From Brasenia schreberi (taxonomy: Eukaryota; Streptophyta; Magnoliopsida; Nymphaeales; Cabombaceae), in contig JAYKKT010000076.1 in assembly GCA_036023115.1 (NCBI GenBank), forward strand, positions 4,650,001 through 4,714,000: a DNA stretch of 64,000 bases, in the 5' to 3' direction. Positions 37,831 to 48,841 of this stretch are shown piece after piece (position 1 is the stretch's first letter; every line of letters starts with the position of its first letter). The translations under genes and the position numbers were made by a program. The notes under the pieces are model-generated. The model searched no databases and had not been told where the DNA came from. It saw only the letters and a program-made list of their open reading frames with translations.

Positions 37831-38230
37831 TGAAAATCCCTTTGAGAATAGAGGTCCAAGTCCTCTAGCATGCCTGTAAATTGTTTGCGTTTTCACTATA
37901 AACTAGGTCACCTGAGCAAGTTCTCATGTAAAGTCAAAGTGTGCTTGTCGTTGCTAAGTGGTACATGCCCCCTTCGAAACGACTTTCCCTAAGGAGAGTC
38001 AAATTTGATTTGCTTCCCTTCTTGCTAGTCTGAAAATCCCTTTGAGAATAGAGGTCCAAGTCCTCTAGCATGCCTATAAATTGTTTGTGTTTTCACTATA
38101 AACTAGGTCACCTGAGCAAGTTCTCATGTAAAGTCAAAGTGTGTTTGTCGTTGCTAAGTGGTACATGCCCCTTTCGAAATAACTTTCCCTAAAGAGAGTC
38201 AAATTTGATTTGCTTCCCTTCTTGCTAGTC
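37831..38230. repeat. 200-base perfect-period tandem duplication
   Basis: 37831-38030 is repeated head to tail at 38031-38230 with only a handful of substitutions. The two copies begin TGAAAATCCCTTTGAG and end CTTCTTGCTAGTC. The unit is non-coding and its origin is unknown. Confidence 0.95.
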
Positions 38231-40033
38231 ATTGCATGTCAATCCTATCATGTAAGGAATGCCTAATGGCATCTAGAAACACCAATCCTTCTAGTCATGA
38301 GCGTGATATGCTAGTACACAACAGTTGAGCAATGACATCAGGTGATCAAACTGGACAAGTATCATCTTAAAACTATAGAAGGATACTATCTAAACTAAAG
38401 CAGTCTGATTGCCAACTATCTTAGGTTAATGTATCTAGTATAGAATGACTAAGGTAAGCCTTCTAAGACTGATTTCAAAGAAACACTTGTGTCTCTTCTC
38501 GAACTTATGAGGGAGATTATGCCAGTCATAGTCGTGAATCCACTAAACATTATGTGGGAATAAGAGTAGTTGAACAAACTATAGAAGCATGCAGTGGAGA
38601 TAACAACTACTTATGCTCGACTGTAGAACATGTCAAAATTTGGGACCCTTACGGGAATTTTAATTCCCTTAGCATAAACTTCTCCATACTTTGCTAATCT
38701 CCATTACAGGCAAGTGAACACAACTTATAGACCACCATATGCAAAAGGAAATATCGAAAACTATTGATCCCATCCCATGTCACTTTGGCTATACCTCCAA
38801 GATAGCCATTCCAAGCATCACATAGAATTCCTCCAACCATAGAGACTTATGGCTCCTAGTGACATTTGACTTGGCAATAGGAGAAATTATATAGTAGGAA
38901 CTTTTTGTCCTTCATACAAATTTGGGTTTTGAACAACCTCAATTCACAACAATCTACTTAAAAGAGTAAAACAAATAAGAAATAAGTTTTGACACTTATA
39001 TCTGATAGCTTTAAATGTGTGTGAGAATGTATCGGTTCTTATCCCTTTGCATTACCAATTAATTTAGCGAATTTGAATCTTAAATTTGTACACACTTAGG
39101 AAGAGCTAAGCAACAAAAGGGATTGCTTCTTGTTCTACTTTAGGTAGGTGTATATACATTTTAGGTTTTGTGGAACCCTCAACTTATATCTAATCTTTTT
39201 AATTTATTAAAGTCAATAAAAACTAAGCCAAGAGTGACTCACCTCTTATTGACTTTCCTTTTGTCTTGTGGGTCCGAATCAAGTTCTTTTCATAATCGCA
39301 TTCTGCCACCGGTGACCAAGGGTCGATTCTTGCACTACAAAATTCCTATCTAATAAAAGAGAAAAATACCTTCACACTTTAATTGAAGTGTGAACATAAA
39401 AGGAGTTTCTATTTCTATCAGTTTTAGTCTTAACTAGATTTGGTTCTCTAAATGGGACTTGGGTCTCTAAATGGATATAGATCTAAATTAGATATAAATC
39501 TCTAAATGGATATAAACCATAAATAGGATATGGGACTTAATATGGATATGGCTAGTGACCTAATTAACAATTATACAATAAATAAAATATGCAACTAATT
39601 ATAAAAGTATAAAAATGCAGAAATTTTAACGTACAAAAAATCCTAATATGCAGAAAATCCTAATTTGAAAAGATCTTAAGATATAAAAAAGCTTTATTTG
39701 TAGAGATTCTGATAAAAGTGTACATGAATTTTAAATATTTTTATAAAATCAAATGTGCATAAAATTTAAAGAAGACCTATGCAAGGGGATGTAAAAATTG
39801 GATCTTCAACATGCGTGAATTAAATATAATATGCAAAATAATTCTAATCTAACCGATAATTAAACTATCTACGTGAGAACAAAACTAAAGAATAAAGATG
39901 CAAGATGATTCAAAAGGGATTGGTGTAAGGAATAAGGGATTTAATGAATGCTTAGAAACTAGTTAAAGGCAATAAAGATATATGGACTAAAGGGACTTAA
40001 TGTGGTCGATATGAATATGTATGCTATGAAAAA
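38231..40033. other. AT-rich intergenic, no gene recognised
   Basis: Contains short imperfect repeats of (TC)TAAATGGATATA(G/A)A around 39450-39550. Nothing coding was recognised. Confidence 0.3.
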
Positions 40034-40050
40034 TCAATGCTAATATGGTA
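40034..40050. repeat. TSD left of RTE copy C
   Basis: TCAATGCTAATATGGTA, identical to 43312-43328 (17 bases). Confidence 0.95.
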
Positions 40051-43000
40051 GTACAACAACAACTAAGCCTTTTCCCATACTAGACGGGGTCGACTACATG
40101 GATTCTTTGTTTCCATAGATCCCTATCTTGTACCATGTTAGCAGTTAACTCCCAATAAGCTAGATTGTTCTTTATTGTTTCTTTCCAACACTTTTGTGGT
40201 CGTCCTCTACCTCTTTTAATACTTTCTAAATTTAGTTTTTCTAACCTTCTTATTGGTTCTTCTTTTGATCTTCTTTCTATATGTCCAAACCATCTTAAAC
40301 GATGTTCTCTCATTTTATCCTCTATTGGTGCCACTCCTACTTTGTTTCTAATAACCTCATTATGTATACGGTCTTTTCTTGTATGACCACTCATCCATCT
40401 CAACATCTTCATTTCTGTCACTGACATCTTTTGTACATGTTGATGATTAACTGCCCAACACTCAGAACCATAAAACATGGCTGGCCTAATTGTTGCTCTA
40501 TAATATTTACCTTTTAATTTTAATGGTATCTTATCACAAAGAATACCTAATGCTCCTCTCCATTTTAACCAACCAGCATTAATTCTATGCGTAACATCTC
40601 CATCAATTCTTCCATCACTCTGAAAAATTGACCCTAGGTATTTAAAACTTTCCTTTTGGGGAATGCAATGTGTGCCAATTTTAATTTCTATGTCCTTTGA
40701 AGTAACCAAATGATCAAACTTACATTCCACATATCCTGTCTTTGTTCTACTAAGTCGGAGGCCTTTGCTTTCTAATGTTTCTCTCCATAGTTCCAATTTT
40801 CTATTAACTTTTTCCTTAGACTCCTCCACTAATACAATGTCATATGCAAATAACATACACCATGGTACTTCATCTTGAATATGTTTTGTTAACTCATCCA
40901 TCACCATTATAAATAAGTATGGGCTTAAAGTTGATCCTTGATGTAACCCAATGTTAACTTCAAAGAAGTTTGTCGTTCCTTCATGAGTCCTCACACATGT
41001 TTTGGCACCATCATACATGTCTCTTATAAGGTTAATATATGTCAATGGGATACCTCTTTTTTTCAAAGTTCTCCAAAGAACCTCCCTCGGTACCCTATCA
41101 TAAGCTTTTTCTAGATCAATAAATATCATGTGAAGGTCTTTCTTTTTTGTTCTAAAATGTTCCATAAGACGTCTCAAAAGGTGAATCGCTTCAATAGTAA
41201 ATCTGCCTGGCATGAACCCAAATTGGTTATCTATTGTACTTGATACTTGTCTTAACCTACGTTCGATAATTCTTTCCCATAATTTCATAGTATGACTCAT
41301 TAACTTGATACCTCGATAATTCGCACAATTTTGAATGTCTCCCTTGTTCTTATATATGGATATAAGTGTACTTTTTCTCCATTCCTCAGGCATCTTTTGG
41401 TTTTTCCATATTTCATTAAATAGTCTTGTGAGCCAAGTGATTCCTATTTCTCCTAGTATTTTCCAAACTTCTATAGGAATATTATCTAGTCTTACCGATT
41501 TACCAACCTTCATATGTTTAAGAGCCTCTTTGACTTCATTCTTTTGAATACGTTGGTAGAAATTGTGGTTTATATACTTTTGTGAGTTGGCTAAATCTCC
41601 TAAACTAATACTAACATCTTTATTTTCATTAAAAAGATTATAAAAATAGTTTTTTCATCTATTTCTTATATCATCATTTGCCACTAGAATTTTTTCATCC
41701 TCGTCTTTTATGCATCTAACATAATTAAGATCTTTAGTTTTCTTATCTCTAGCCCTAGCTATCCTAAAAATATCTCTTTCACCCTCTTTTGAGTTGAGTT
41801 TTTTATATAAGTCCTTCCAAATCTTAGCTTTTGCTTCACTAACGGCCTTTTTTGCTTCCTTATAAGCTTCTAAAGTTTCACTAGTTTTCTTAGCATAATG
41901 TAATTTGTAACATGCCCACTTTGCCTTGATTTTATTTTGCACTACTTCACTCCACCACCAAGCTTCTTTTTGTGCCAGTACACCTCCCTTAGATACCCCT
42001 AACAAGTCTTTCGCCACTTTCCTAATATGTATAGCCATATTGTTTCGCATATCACAAAGTGTACCAACATAATTCCAAACATCTCTTTGAAGGACTTTCT
42101 GTTTAAATATATCTTCTTTCTCGCTTTTGAGGTTTCACCATTTAGTCTGAATAACTCGATGCACTCTTTTATTCTTTGATCTATTTTTTTATTTATAAAT
42201 CCATAACTAAAAGTCGATGTTTGGTGGTTAAGCTTTCTCTTGGAATTACCTTGCAATCTTTACAGCACACTATCTTTTTTTCTACAAATAAAGTAATCAA
42301 TTTGTGTTTGTGATAAGCCACTCTTATAAGTAATTAAATGCTCATCTCGTTTTTTGAAGATTGTATTGACTATAAAGAGATCAAATGTCATAGCAAAATT
42401 TAAAATCTCTCTACCTTCCTTATTTATATCCCCAAATCCAAAGTTTTCATGAATACCTTGATATTCTGATGCCTCTTTACCGACATGTCCATTTAAATCT
42501 CCTCCTAAATAAATCATCTCCCTTTGTGGAATCTTTTGAAACACCTTATCTAACTCTTCCTAAAAAACTGTCTTTATACTATCTTCTAGTCCTACTTGGG
42601 GTGCGTATGCACAAACTATATTCAAAACCTCTGCTCCTAACACTAATTTTAACGTAATGATTCAGTCACCATATCGTTGTATGTCTACTACACTCTCCTT
42701 TAAATCTTTATTTATGATAATACCAACTCCGTTTCGAGCCTTTTCTTTACCTGAGTACCATAATTTAAAACCTATATCCTCTATCTCCTTTGCTTTTTCT
42801 CCAACCCATTTTGCCTCTTGGAAACATAGAATATGAATCTTTTTCCGAATCATAGTATCTACCACCTCCATTACCTTACCCGATAATGTTTCGATATTCC
42901 AAGAACCAATACGAATTTTATTATCTAGGACTAGCTTCCTTACCCCTCGCATCCGTTCATAATCAAAATGCGGAGACCCTCTCTGAAAATTTTTCTACTA

Positions 43001-43311
43001 TATTCGGACGGGAATGTAGCGGGACTAACTTCTTTACCCACACCCGTCCATGATGTGGGAACTCACTCTGCAATTGATTCACTACATTCGAGCGAAAAAT
43101 GTAGTGGCCCTTGCTTACTTCTTACTGCATTCGGGCTCTGCAGCACGTCGCTAGGCGGGGACGCCCCAAAGAAATGCTCATAATTTTTGTAATCCATGTT
43201 ATAAAAATCCGATGAAGTTTTACGCTGGCTGTCAGATGCCTAACACAACCCTCCTCCTTTATCCGAGCTTGGGACCTACAATGCAAGGGTGATCCCTTAC
43301 ATGGGCGGAGT
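40051..43311 (-). mobile_element. RTE-clade LINE copy C, full length
   Basis: A 3261-base insertion with a perfect 17-base TSD. On the minus strand it runs from the family 5' end ACTCCGCCCATGTAAG (43311 downward) to the 3' end CCGTCTAGTATGGGAAAAGG with a short GTT tail (about 40051-40060). It codes for endonuclease then reverse transcriptase in one original frame, now broken. It sits about 0.8 kb upstream of the VAP4-type gene start. Confidence 0.95.
40080..42952 (-). pseudogene. RTE polyprotein (endonuclease-reverse transcriptase), copy C
   Basis: Would perform target-primed reverse transcription. The endonuclease part is at about 42952-42260 (IGSWNIETLSG, CFQEAKW, GGDLNGHVG, SGLSQTQIDYF). 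The reverse transcriptase is at about 41513-40400 ([26 protein letters not shown]), followed by the C-terminal ECWAVNHQH and [10 protein letters not shown]. Lesions: a stop in place of Trp at 42560-42562; a 2-base deletion after IDYFICRKK; stops in the linker near 42190; a TGA near 41655; and the catalytic FADD changed to FAYD (40839-40850). It also lacks one Lys codon in the KKIPLKLK region. It cannot make a working enzyme. Confidence 0.9.
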
Positions 43312-43328
43312 TCAATGCTAATATGGTA
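43312..43328. repeat. TSD right of RTE copy C
   Basis: Identical to 40034-40050. Confidence 0.95.
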
Positions 43329-44102
43329 TGGCAATAATATAAAGGAATTAGATAAAGTGGTCAATGGAGCTATGTATATTTATGATGACCTAGTGATGCA
43401 TAAATCAGAAAATATATTTGCAAGAAAATCAAAATCTTTTAAAAAACCTAAGATATAAGAGGTTAATTAAGATACAAGTACTAAGGGGAGTCGATGGACG
43501 CTTGTAGCTATAACAAACACTAATGAAACTCGATAGAATATGAAAGTAAGGTGAATATTAATAAAACCAAAATATGTGGATGCTTATAGCTATAACAAAC
43601 ACTAAGGGAGCCCAATAGAATATGAAGGTAAGGTGAATATTAATAAATAAAAAAATATGCAAAGCAAAATAAAGGGGCTATGGCATGGCATAATAATTAA
43701 GCTAAAGGATCTTGATGGAGCAATGATTACCTAATGCAATGATGATTTGAAAACTTGCTATACTTTTTTTTAAATAATAAATACGATGTGAAATTCTTCT
43801 TTCTTCCTAAAAAATATTCTCATTAGGTGAATAGCTCAATAGTTGACCTCCTTTGTATGAAATCCCATTACTCTTTCATCATTTTGGTTCCCATGTGTAC
43901 TACGGGTAGCAATCTCAAATCCTAAATCTCTTTCAGCATTTTGGTTTCGGGTAGAATTATTTGTGACGATCCGAACCGTAGACATCTCCTAGCAATCTCT
44001 CTCTCTCCCAGATCGACGAGTGCCTACACAAAAGCAGCCTACGAAGGGGGATCGTTGGAAGAGTGTGAATCACCCGAACTCGCTTGGAATATCCTGAAAC
44101 CC
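43329..44102. other. region between RTE copy C and VAP4-type gene; promoter expected here
   Basis: Holds an 82-base tandem duplication (units starting GGACGCTTGTAGCTATAAC at 43496 and GGATGCTTATAGCTATAAC at 43578). The final 150 bases before the ATG become GC-richer and are the likely 5' UTR. No TATA box was fixed. The reading frame of exon 1 is open upstream to another ATG at 43941, but only the ATG at 44103 fits the family. Confidence 0.4.
43496..43660. repeat. 82-base tandem duplication
   Basis: Two diverged copies share CTATAACAAACACTAA, ATAGAATATGAA and GTAAGGTGAATATTAATAAA. Confidence 0.8.
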
Positions 44103-44364
44103 ATGTTGATCGCCGATCCGAAGTCTCCGACGGAAGAGAAGGTCTGGAACCTCTGCAAGATGCCGTTCTGGCAATCGGGGCCATCGTCTTCTTCCTCTTT
44201 GACGTCCTCACAGATCGCACAGCAGCACCACAACACGGTTGGCCACGGGCTGAACGAAGGTTCGAGCTCGTCGGCGCCGAGCTCCGTCTCATCCGTGGCT
44301 CGCTTGATCCTGCCAGCTCGTCGCCGTCTGCGGCTTGATCCATCGAACAAGCTTTACTTTCCAT
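44103..44364 (+). CDS. VAP4-type gene exon 1
   Basis: Start chosen because MLIADPKSPTEEKVW matches the N-terminal pattern of VAP4 proteins. It ends in LYFP plus one base, and the donor is GTAGGC. Confidence 0.88.
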
Positions 44365-45571
44365 GTAGGCTCCTTCCCTAGAGAGAATTCTCTTTCCCTT
44401 TTGCTTTTGTGGTGTTCCTGATGTATTTTAGGGTTTATTGTGCTGAAGATGAACCAGGGAAGCAGGTGAGGAGTGCTGTGAAAATCAAGAATATCAGCAA
44501 ATCTCATGTAGTCTTTAAGGTGCGGTGACCATAATTACGTTTTCGGAGATTAAATCTTCAACGGAATCGATTAGTCTTCATTGTTATTTCCTCCTCTTGA
44601 AATGAGTTGCCTTTTGGTGTTAGTTCCAAACTACGTCACCGAAGAGTTGCTTTATGCGTCCTCCTGGCGGCATACTTGCTCCCGGAGAGAGCATCATCGC
44701 CACTGGTAAGACATCGCTTTGCTTTTTATCCCGTCTTCCTTCTTCGATGTTTGGTCTCCCTTATGAGAAAATTTTAACTCCATTCGGTCTGTTTTAAAAC
44801 TTGCAGTCTTCAAATTCGTGGAGCACCCGGAAAATAACGAGAAACTGATAGATCAGAATACTAAGGTCAAGTTCAAAATCGTGACCTTGAAGGTGAACGA
44901 AGGAATGGAGTATGTGCCGGAGCTGGTGAGGCTTTTGTATCCATGAATTGGGATCTTTCTGGTCTTTGTTAGATGCACGCTGTGATTTTCCTTCTTAGAC
45001 GTTTTCATTTGAATTTTATGATCTTTTACTTGGTCTTGGATAAATTTCTTTATTAGCAAATTTTAGTCCGTTGATCTTCTAATCATCGCTTTGCTTTGGT
45101 TTAGTTCGATGAGCAGAAGGATCATGTTTCGGTGGAGCAAATACTCCGAGTTATCTTTTTGGATCCGGAACGTCCTTCTCCTGTAAGACGTTCTCAATAT
45201 AGTTGTTTTTTTTTTTTTGCCTCCGGTATTTCTCTTTTCATTTAAGAGATCGTGACTGATGATATTCATGTCCGTGTTCATGCAGCAATTAGAAAAACTT
45301 AACCGGCAGCTGGCAGAGGCAGATGTAGCCCTTGAAGCAGGGAAGAAGCCTCCAGAAGATACTGGACCCAAAATTGTTGGTGAAGGACTCGTTATCGACG
45401 AATGGGTATGTTATCAGTGGGCTCATTATTTTTCTTTCTCAAGCGTTTTTTGATTGGTACTTTCCCAATTCATTTTCTGCGTTGCATTTATGTCATATTT
45501 TCGTTTCATAGAAAGAGCGACGAGAGAGATATCTGGCACGGCAGCAGGTGGAAGGCGCTGAATCATTGTAA
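44103..45571 (+). CDS. plant VAP4-type MSP-domain protein (7 exons)
   Basis: Vesicle-associated-protein family member of the plant VAP4 type, a PapD-like MSP-domain protein. MSP domains bind FFAT-like motifs at ER contact sites. Exons: 44103-44364, 44449-44519, 44624-44705, 44807-44925, 45105-45182, 45286-45405, 45512-45571, all GT-AG, 792 nt, 263 aa. The N-terminus is low-complexity (MLIADPKSPTEEKVW, then Ser- and His-rich) and leads into SVSSVARLILPARRRLRLDPSNKLYFPYEPG. The MSP domain is at about residues 80-190 (VRSAVKIKNISKSHVVFKFQ, KSCFMRPPGGILAPGES, FVEHPENNEK, VKFKIVTLKV, EQILRVIFLD). The C-terminus is QLEKLNRQLAEAD (coiled-coil-like), GEGLVIDEWKERRERYLARQQVEG. No C-terminal membrane anchor is present, as expected for VAP4 proteins and unlike VAP27. 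The frame is intact and the gene appears functional. Confidence 0.93.
44449..44519 (+). CDS. VAP4-type gene exon 2
   Basis: Completes the Tyr codon, then EPGKQVRSAVKIKNISKSH to VVFK. The donor is GTGCGG. Confidence 0.9.
44624..44705 (+). CDS. VAP4-type gene exon 3
   Basis: FQTTSPKSCFMRPPGG to SIIAT, then one base of the next codon. The donor is GTAAGA. Confidence 0.92.
44807..44925 (+). CDS. VAP4-type gene exon 4
   Basis: (V)FKFVEHPENNEK to GMEYVPEL. Acceptor TTGCAG, donor GTGAGG. Confidence 0.92.
45105..45182 (+). CDS. VAP4-type gene exon 5
   Basis: FDEQKDHVSVEQILRV to PERPSP. The donor is GTAAGA. Confidence 0.92.
45286..45405 (+). CDS. VAP4-type gene exon 6
   Basis: QLEKLNRQLAEADVALEAG to GLVIDEW. 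Acceptor ATGCAG, donor GTATGT. Confidence 0.92.
45512..45571 (+). CDS. VAP4-type gene exon 7 (last)
   Basis: KERRERYLARQQVEGAESL and stop. The acceptor is TTCATAG. Confidence 0.92.
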   Translation, partial: KERRERYLARQQVEGAESL

Positions 45572-46199
45572 AGGTGTTGTCTCATCTGTGTAATGTTGTA
45601 AAGTTTTTTTTATGGTTTGTGATAATTTTGCTGATGTAATTGAATGGATGTGTGCGGTTGCTGCTACAACATTAAGGAATCTTACGTCATGGAAGTAGAA
45701 AGGGTTTTGGTGTGTCTTGACATGTGATCTGAATCCGGTAATTATGGGTGAAGCTTCACCTTGTGTTCCTGCTTGTAGATAAGAGGGTTCTATGCCATAT
45801 GAAATAAAACTAATTATTTCTTATGGCAATGGTTCCTACTCAGAACTTGGGACAATGCCTGGTTTTGATTTGGATTTGGTATGTGACTACATTTTAAAAT
45901 CGTACCGTTTCTTTTTGTGTAGTAGGTTGTTTTCTGCTCAACTTTCACATTTGTGTAGCTGTATCTTGTTTTCTGTGCTATGTATTATACTTCCAAGCAG
46001 CGGATGTGAACTGTTGATATGAATCGAGTTTGGTTTCTCTTGCTTTCCCTTGGAAAGCAAGATGGGCCTTACTGGAGATGAGTGCTGTAATGTGAGTTGA
46101 TACATGGAAAGCAGAATGAACCATATGCAACAATGTCAATAGAGCCTGAAGTCCATAATATGAACAGTAGAAATCCATTTAATTAGACATAAACGGTAA
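45572..46199 (+). other. VAP4-type gene 3' UTR and downstream sequence
   Basis: T-rich sequence follows the stop (TGTAATGTTGTAAAG, GATGTAATTGAATGG), probably the 3' UTR. No further gene was recognised. Confidence 0.4.
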
Positions 46200-46390
46200 A
46201 CTTAAGTTGTTGATGCTATCTGCAAAACTGCTAAGACAACCAAAATATCCCTTCAATATGTTCATCTAGAGGTTCACATCCTACCTATTACTCTGGCTGA
46301 CTTTCCAATATTGAATGAGCTGGGATCAGGTCTCCTTTAAATGTTTGCCTGATTTGTACTGTTGTACAAGAGGTTGAGGTGATTGCAGTT
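46200..46390 (+). repeat. dispersed repeat, copy 1 (partner at 61060-61225)
   Basis: Shares CCAATATG-like, CTACCTATTA, AATGAGCTGG, CAGGTCT and TTGCCTGATTTGTA with 61060-61225 in the same order and orientation. Both copies lie just left of a minus-strand Copia LTR. The family is unknown. Confidence 0.7.
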
Positions 46391-46600
46391 TTTTTCTTTA
46401 ACAGTATAAGAGATGCAACTATTAGGGTAACAAAGTTGCAATTCTATTCTTAATCAGGATCATGACTAGAATTTTCTCTAGCACATCAGAGGCAAGCCAG
46501 TTATATGCTTTTGGCATATGCATCTACTTGTAAACAATTTATAGCTGAAACTTGTGAAGATGAAATGCACTAGCTATTAAGAAAGTCTTTAGATGTTTCT

Positions 46601-47143
46601 TGTTTACATTAATATTCATGAACTGCCATTAACTTTCCCCTTGCTTACCTCTGGTCCAAGACAATCACTTCCTTCCCAATCCAATTATCTGTAAGACTTA
46701 TGATGATCAAGTCAGTCCTTCATTAGTGACTGATAGCAGACTGCTAGTGAAACTGAATGACAAAAGAAGTCTCACACCTTTCTCACAGAAAAGTAGACTG
46801 AACTGAAGAATTCCTTATTAACTCATAAACCATGCCAAAGGCATGCTTAAAATATACAATACAGAGCCCTTTTATAGGGCTGATTATACAAAGCAATATA
46901 GAGGCAACCACAAAGGCGATGGGTAGAATTCTAGCCACTGTCAAACTGTGCAACGGCTAGAGTTCTAGCCATTGCCAAGTGAGTGCCTGGCTGGCTGAGA
47001 ATGAAAACAGGAAAACAACAATACAGAAAAGGAAAGACAAAGTACAATATTTAGCCTAAGTACATTATTCTAGACAAATAGAAGACAAAAAATGCATCCT
47101 TACACACACTATAGACAAAAGGAAAAGACAATTAATGTTAACT
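46601..47143 (-). repeat. Copia 3' LTR (minus-strand element)
   Basis: Inverted termini: the left end is TGTTTACATTAAT and the right end is ATTAATGTTAACT (final CA changed to CT). It adjoins the polypurine tract AGGGGAG (minus strand) and the RNase H end of a Copia pol. A TATA box (CTATAAAAGG, minus strand, about 46868-46878) sits inside, as expected for an LTR promoter. The 5' LTR of this element was not found. Confidence 0.75.
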
Positions 47144-48841
47144 CCCCTAAAACTTTCGGGGAGAAAGAAGGTTGCTTAAGAGAACATTGAATCTTGGCGA
47201 TGAGAGCGACTTAGTGAAAGCATTCACAAGTTAATGTTCTGATGAAACATATTGCAGGTCCAAGCTGTTAAGTAAATATTCCTCTTGAACATAGTGACTA
47301 TCAATCCAAATGTTCTTGGTTCTCTCATGAAATGTATTGTTGGCTATATTAAACAACTCTTGTTGTCACATAGCATAGTAGGGACTTTGTTGATGATAAC
47401 TCCAAGATCTTCGAGAAGTCTCTTTATCCATGCCATCTTAGCTGCAGTGTTGGCCGTAGGCTGATATTCCCCCTTGATGAATGATAATGATATATGCTGT
47501 TACTTTTACATTGCTAAGGGATAAGTAATTCACCTAAAAATACATAAAATTCGGTGGTTGAATGTCTCATTGATATCACCACCCCAATCGACAGTGTTAT
47601 AAGCAACTAAATCCAAGGTAGTAGAAGAAGCTAGAAGCATCACTGATCAATATTATACTCCTCATGACTGTGCTCACGTGAATTGAGGTGGGAGCGCATT
47701 GAAATTCACTTACATACTACACAGGCAATGCCACTATGAGTGATTGCAAGGTATATCAAGGCATCTATAATTTGCCAATAAGGAGTTGGGTCCTCCACAA
47801 GTTCACCATTTGGGAGTTTTATCTTCTAATTCACAACAATTGGGGTATCCACTCGTTTATCATATGGAAGCGCAAAGCATCCACCACATCACTATCACAC
47901 ATTGTTTTAGACACAAAATGCCCTTTAGCCCAAAAAGTATTTCAAGAGCCCAATATCTTTCATTTCAAACACATTTATGAGGCTATCCTCAACTTGTTGA
48001 ATTCCTTCTTTGTCATCACGTATAGAATCACATCATCTACATATAAAGTAGAATGACAATTTCTACAATGGTTTCCCTTGTTGCTTACCGCAAGCACATA
48101 AATCATGATAATCATAAATCTACTAAATTATCAAACAAGGCTTCTAGAGCCTACCTTAAACCTCTCATAGGAAGAACAATGCCTATAGGAACTTCCAATC
48201 AAGGTGGATGTTTCATATAGACTTCCTTCTTCAGACACTCATTCAAAAAAACATTTTTCTTTAAGAAATATCCCATCTCATAACACTAACAACAATAAGG
48301 GTCCTCACTATGATCATACAAGCTATAGGGAAAAATGTCTCTTCCATGCTCTTAGGTATATAACCTTAGCAACTAGTTTGACTTCTTTGTAACCAATCTG
48401 GCTTTATATCTATTTGAATATCTATCACTGTTGGTCTTGATTTTATAAACCCACCTAAAACTTATAATTTTTCTGTCCTTGGGTTTGGCTACAATTTCCC
48501 ATGTTTTGGTTCTTTTCAAGAGCACTAAACTCTTCATTCATTTAATCAACTCAATCTTAATATAGCTTACCATAGTTTAAACTCTTCCGTTCTTCATATG
48601 TAGAGATGCATAACAAGAAGAGCTCTTGTGGACCAAAACTATCATAGGAAACAAACCTCAACGGTGGTTTCCTCTCACATTTAGAAGTTCTAATAACACT
48701 AGGTTTAGGCTCTTTACTTAACTCTACATTTTCCCTAGCTCATTGCGCATATTATTTTTGAAATGGTGTGACAATGTCTCTTCTTTGAACGGGCTATCAT
48801 GCACAACACAATCTTTAAACAAGAAGGATGCCACACAACCA
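47144..48841 (-). mobile_element. Ty1/copia pol fragment (RT and RNase H), hosts RTE copy D
   Basis: Read on the minus strand from 48841 down: the RT start (SALEKNQ and EIVAKPK in shifted frames, then WVYKIKT at about 48460-48430), the YVDD catalytic codons at 48032-48043, an NVFEMKDIGLLKYFLG-like stretch near 47940, and RNase H with AAKMAWIKRLLEDLG, LCDNKSC, ERTKNIWIDSHYV and AFTKSL (47480-47190). Frames are broken many times. RTE copy D interrupts it at 48841. The gag/protease half is probably at 58432-59640. Confidence 0.75.
48823..48841. repeat. TSD left of RTE copy D
   Basis: GAAGGATGCCACACAACCA, identical to 52120-52138 (19 bases; the last A could belong to the tail). Confidence 0.95.

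Noticed and set aside
43941..44102. Upstream in-frame extension of the VAP4-type protein (ATG at 43941)
   Set aside because: The extra residues have no family counterpart, and the ATG at 44103 matches the VAP4 N-terminal pattern. The extension is probably 5' UTR.
47736..48056. 106-codon plus-strand frame
   Set aside because: The opposite strand is the Copia reverse transcriptase (YVDD codons at 48032-48043); this frame is its shadow.
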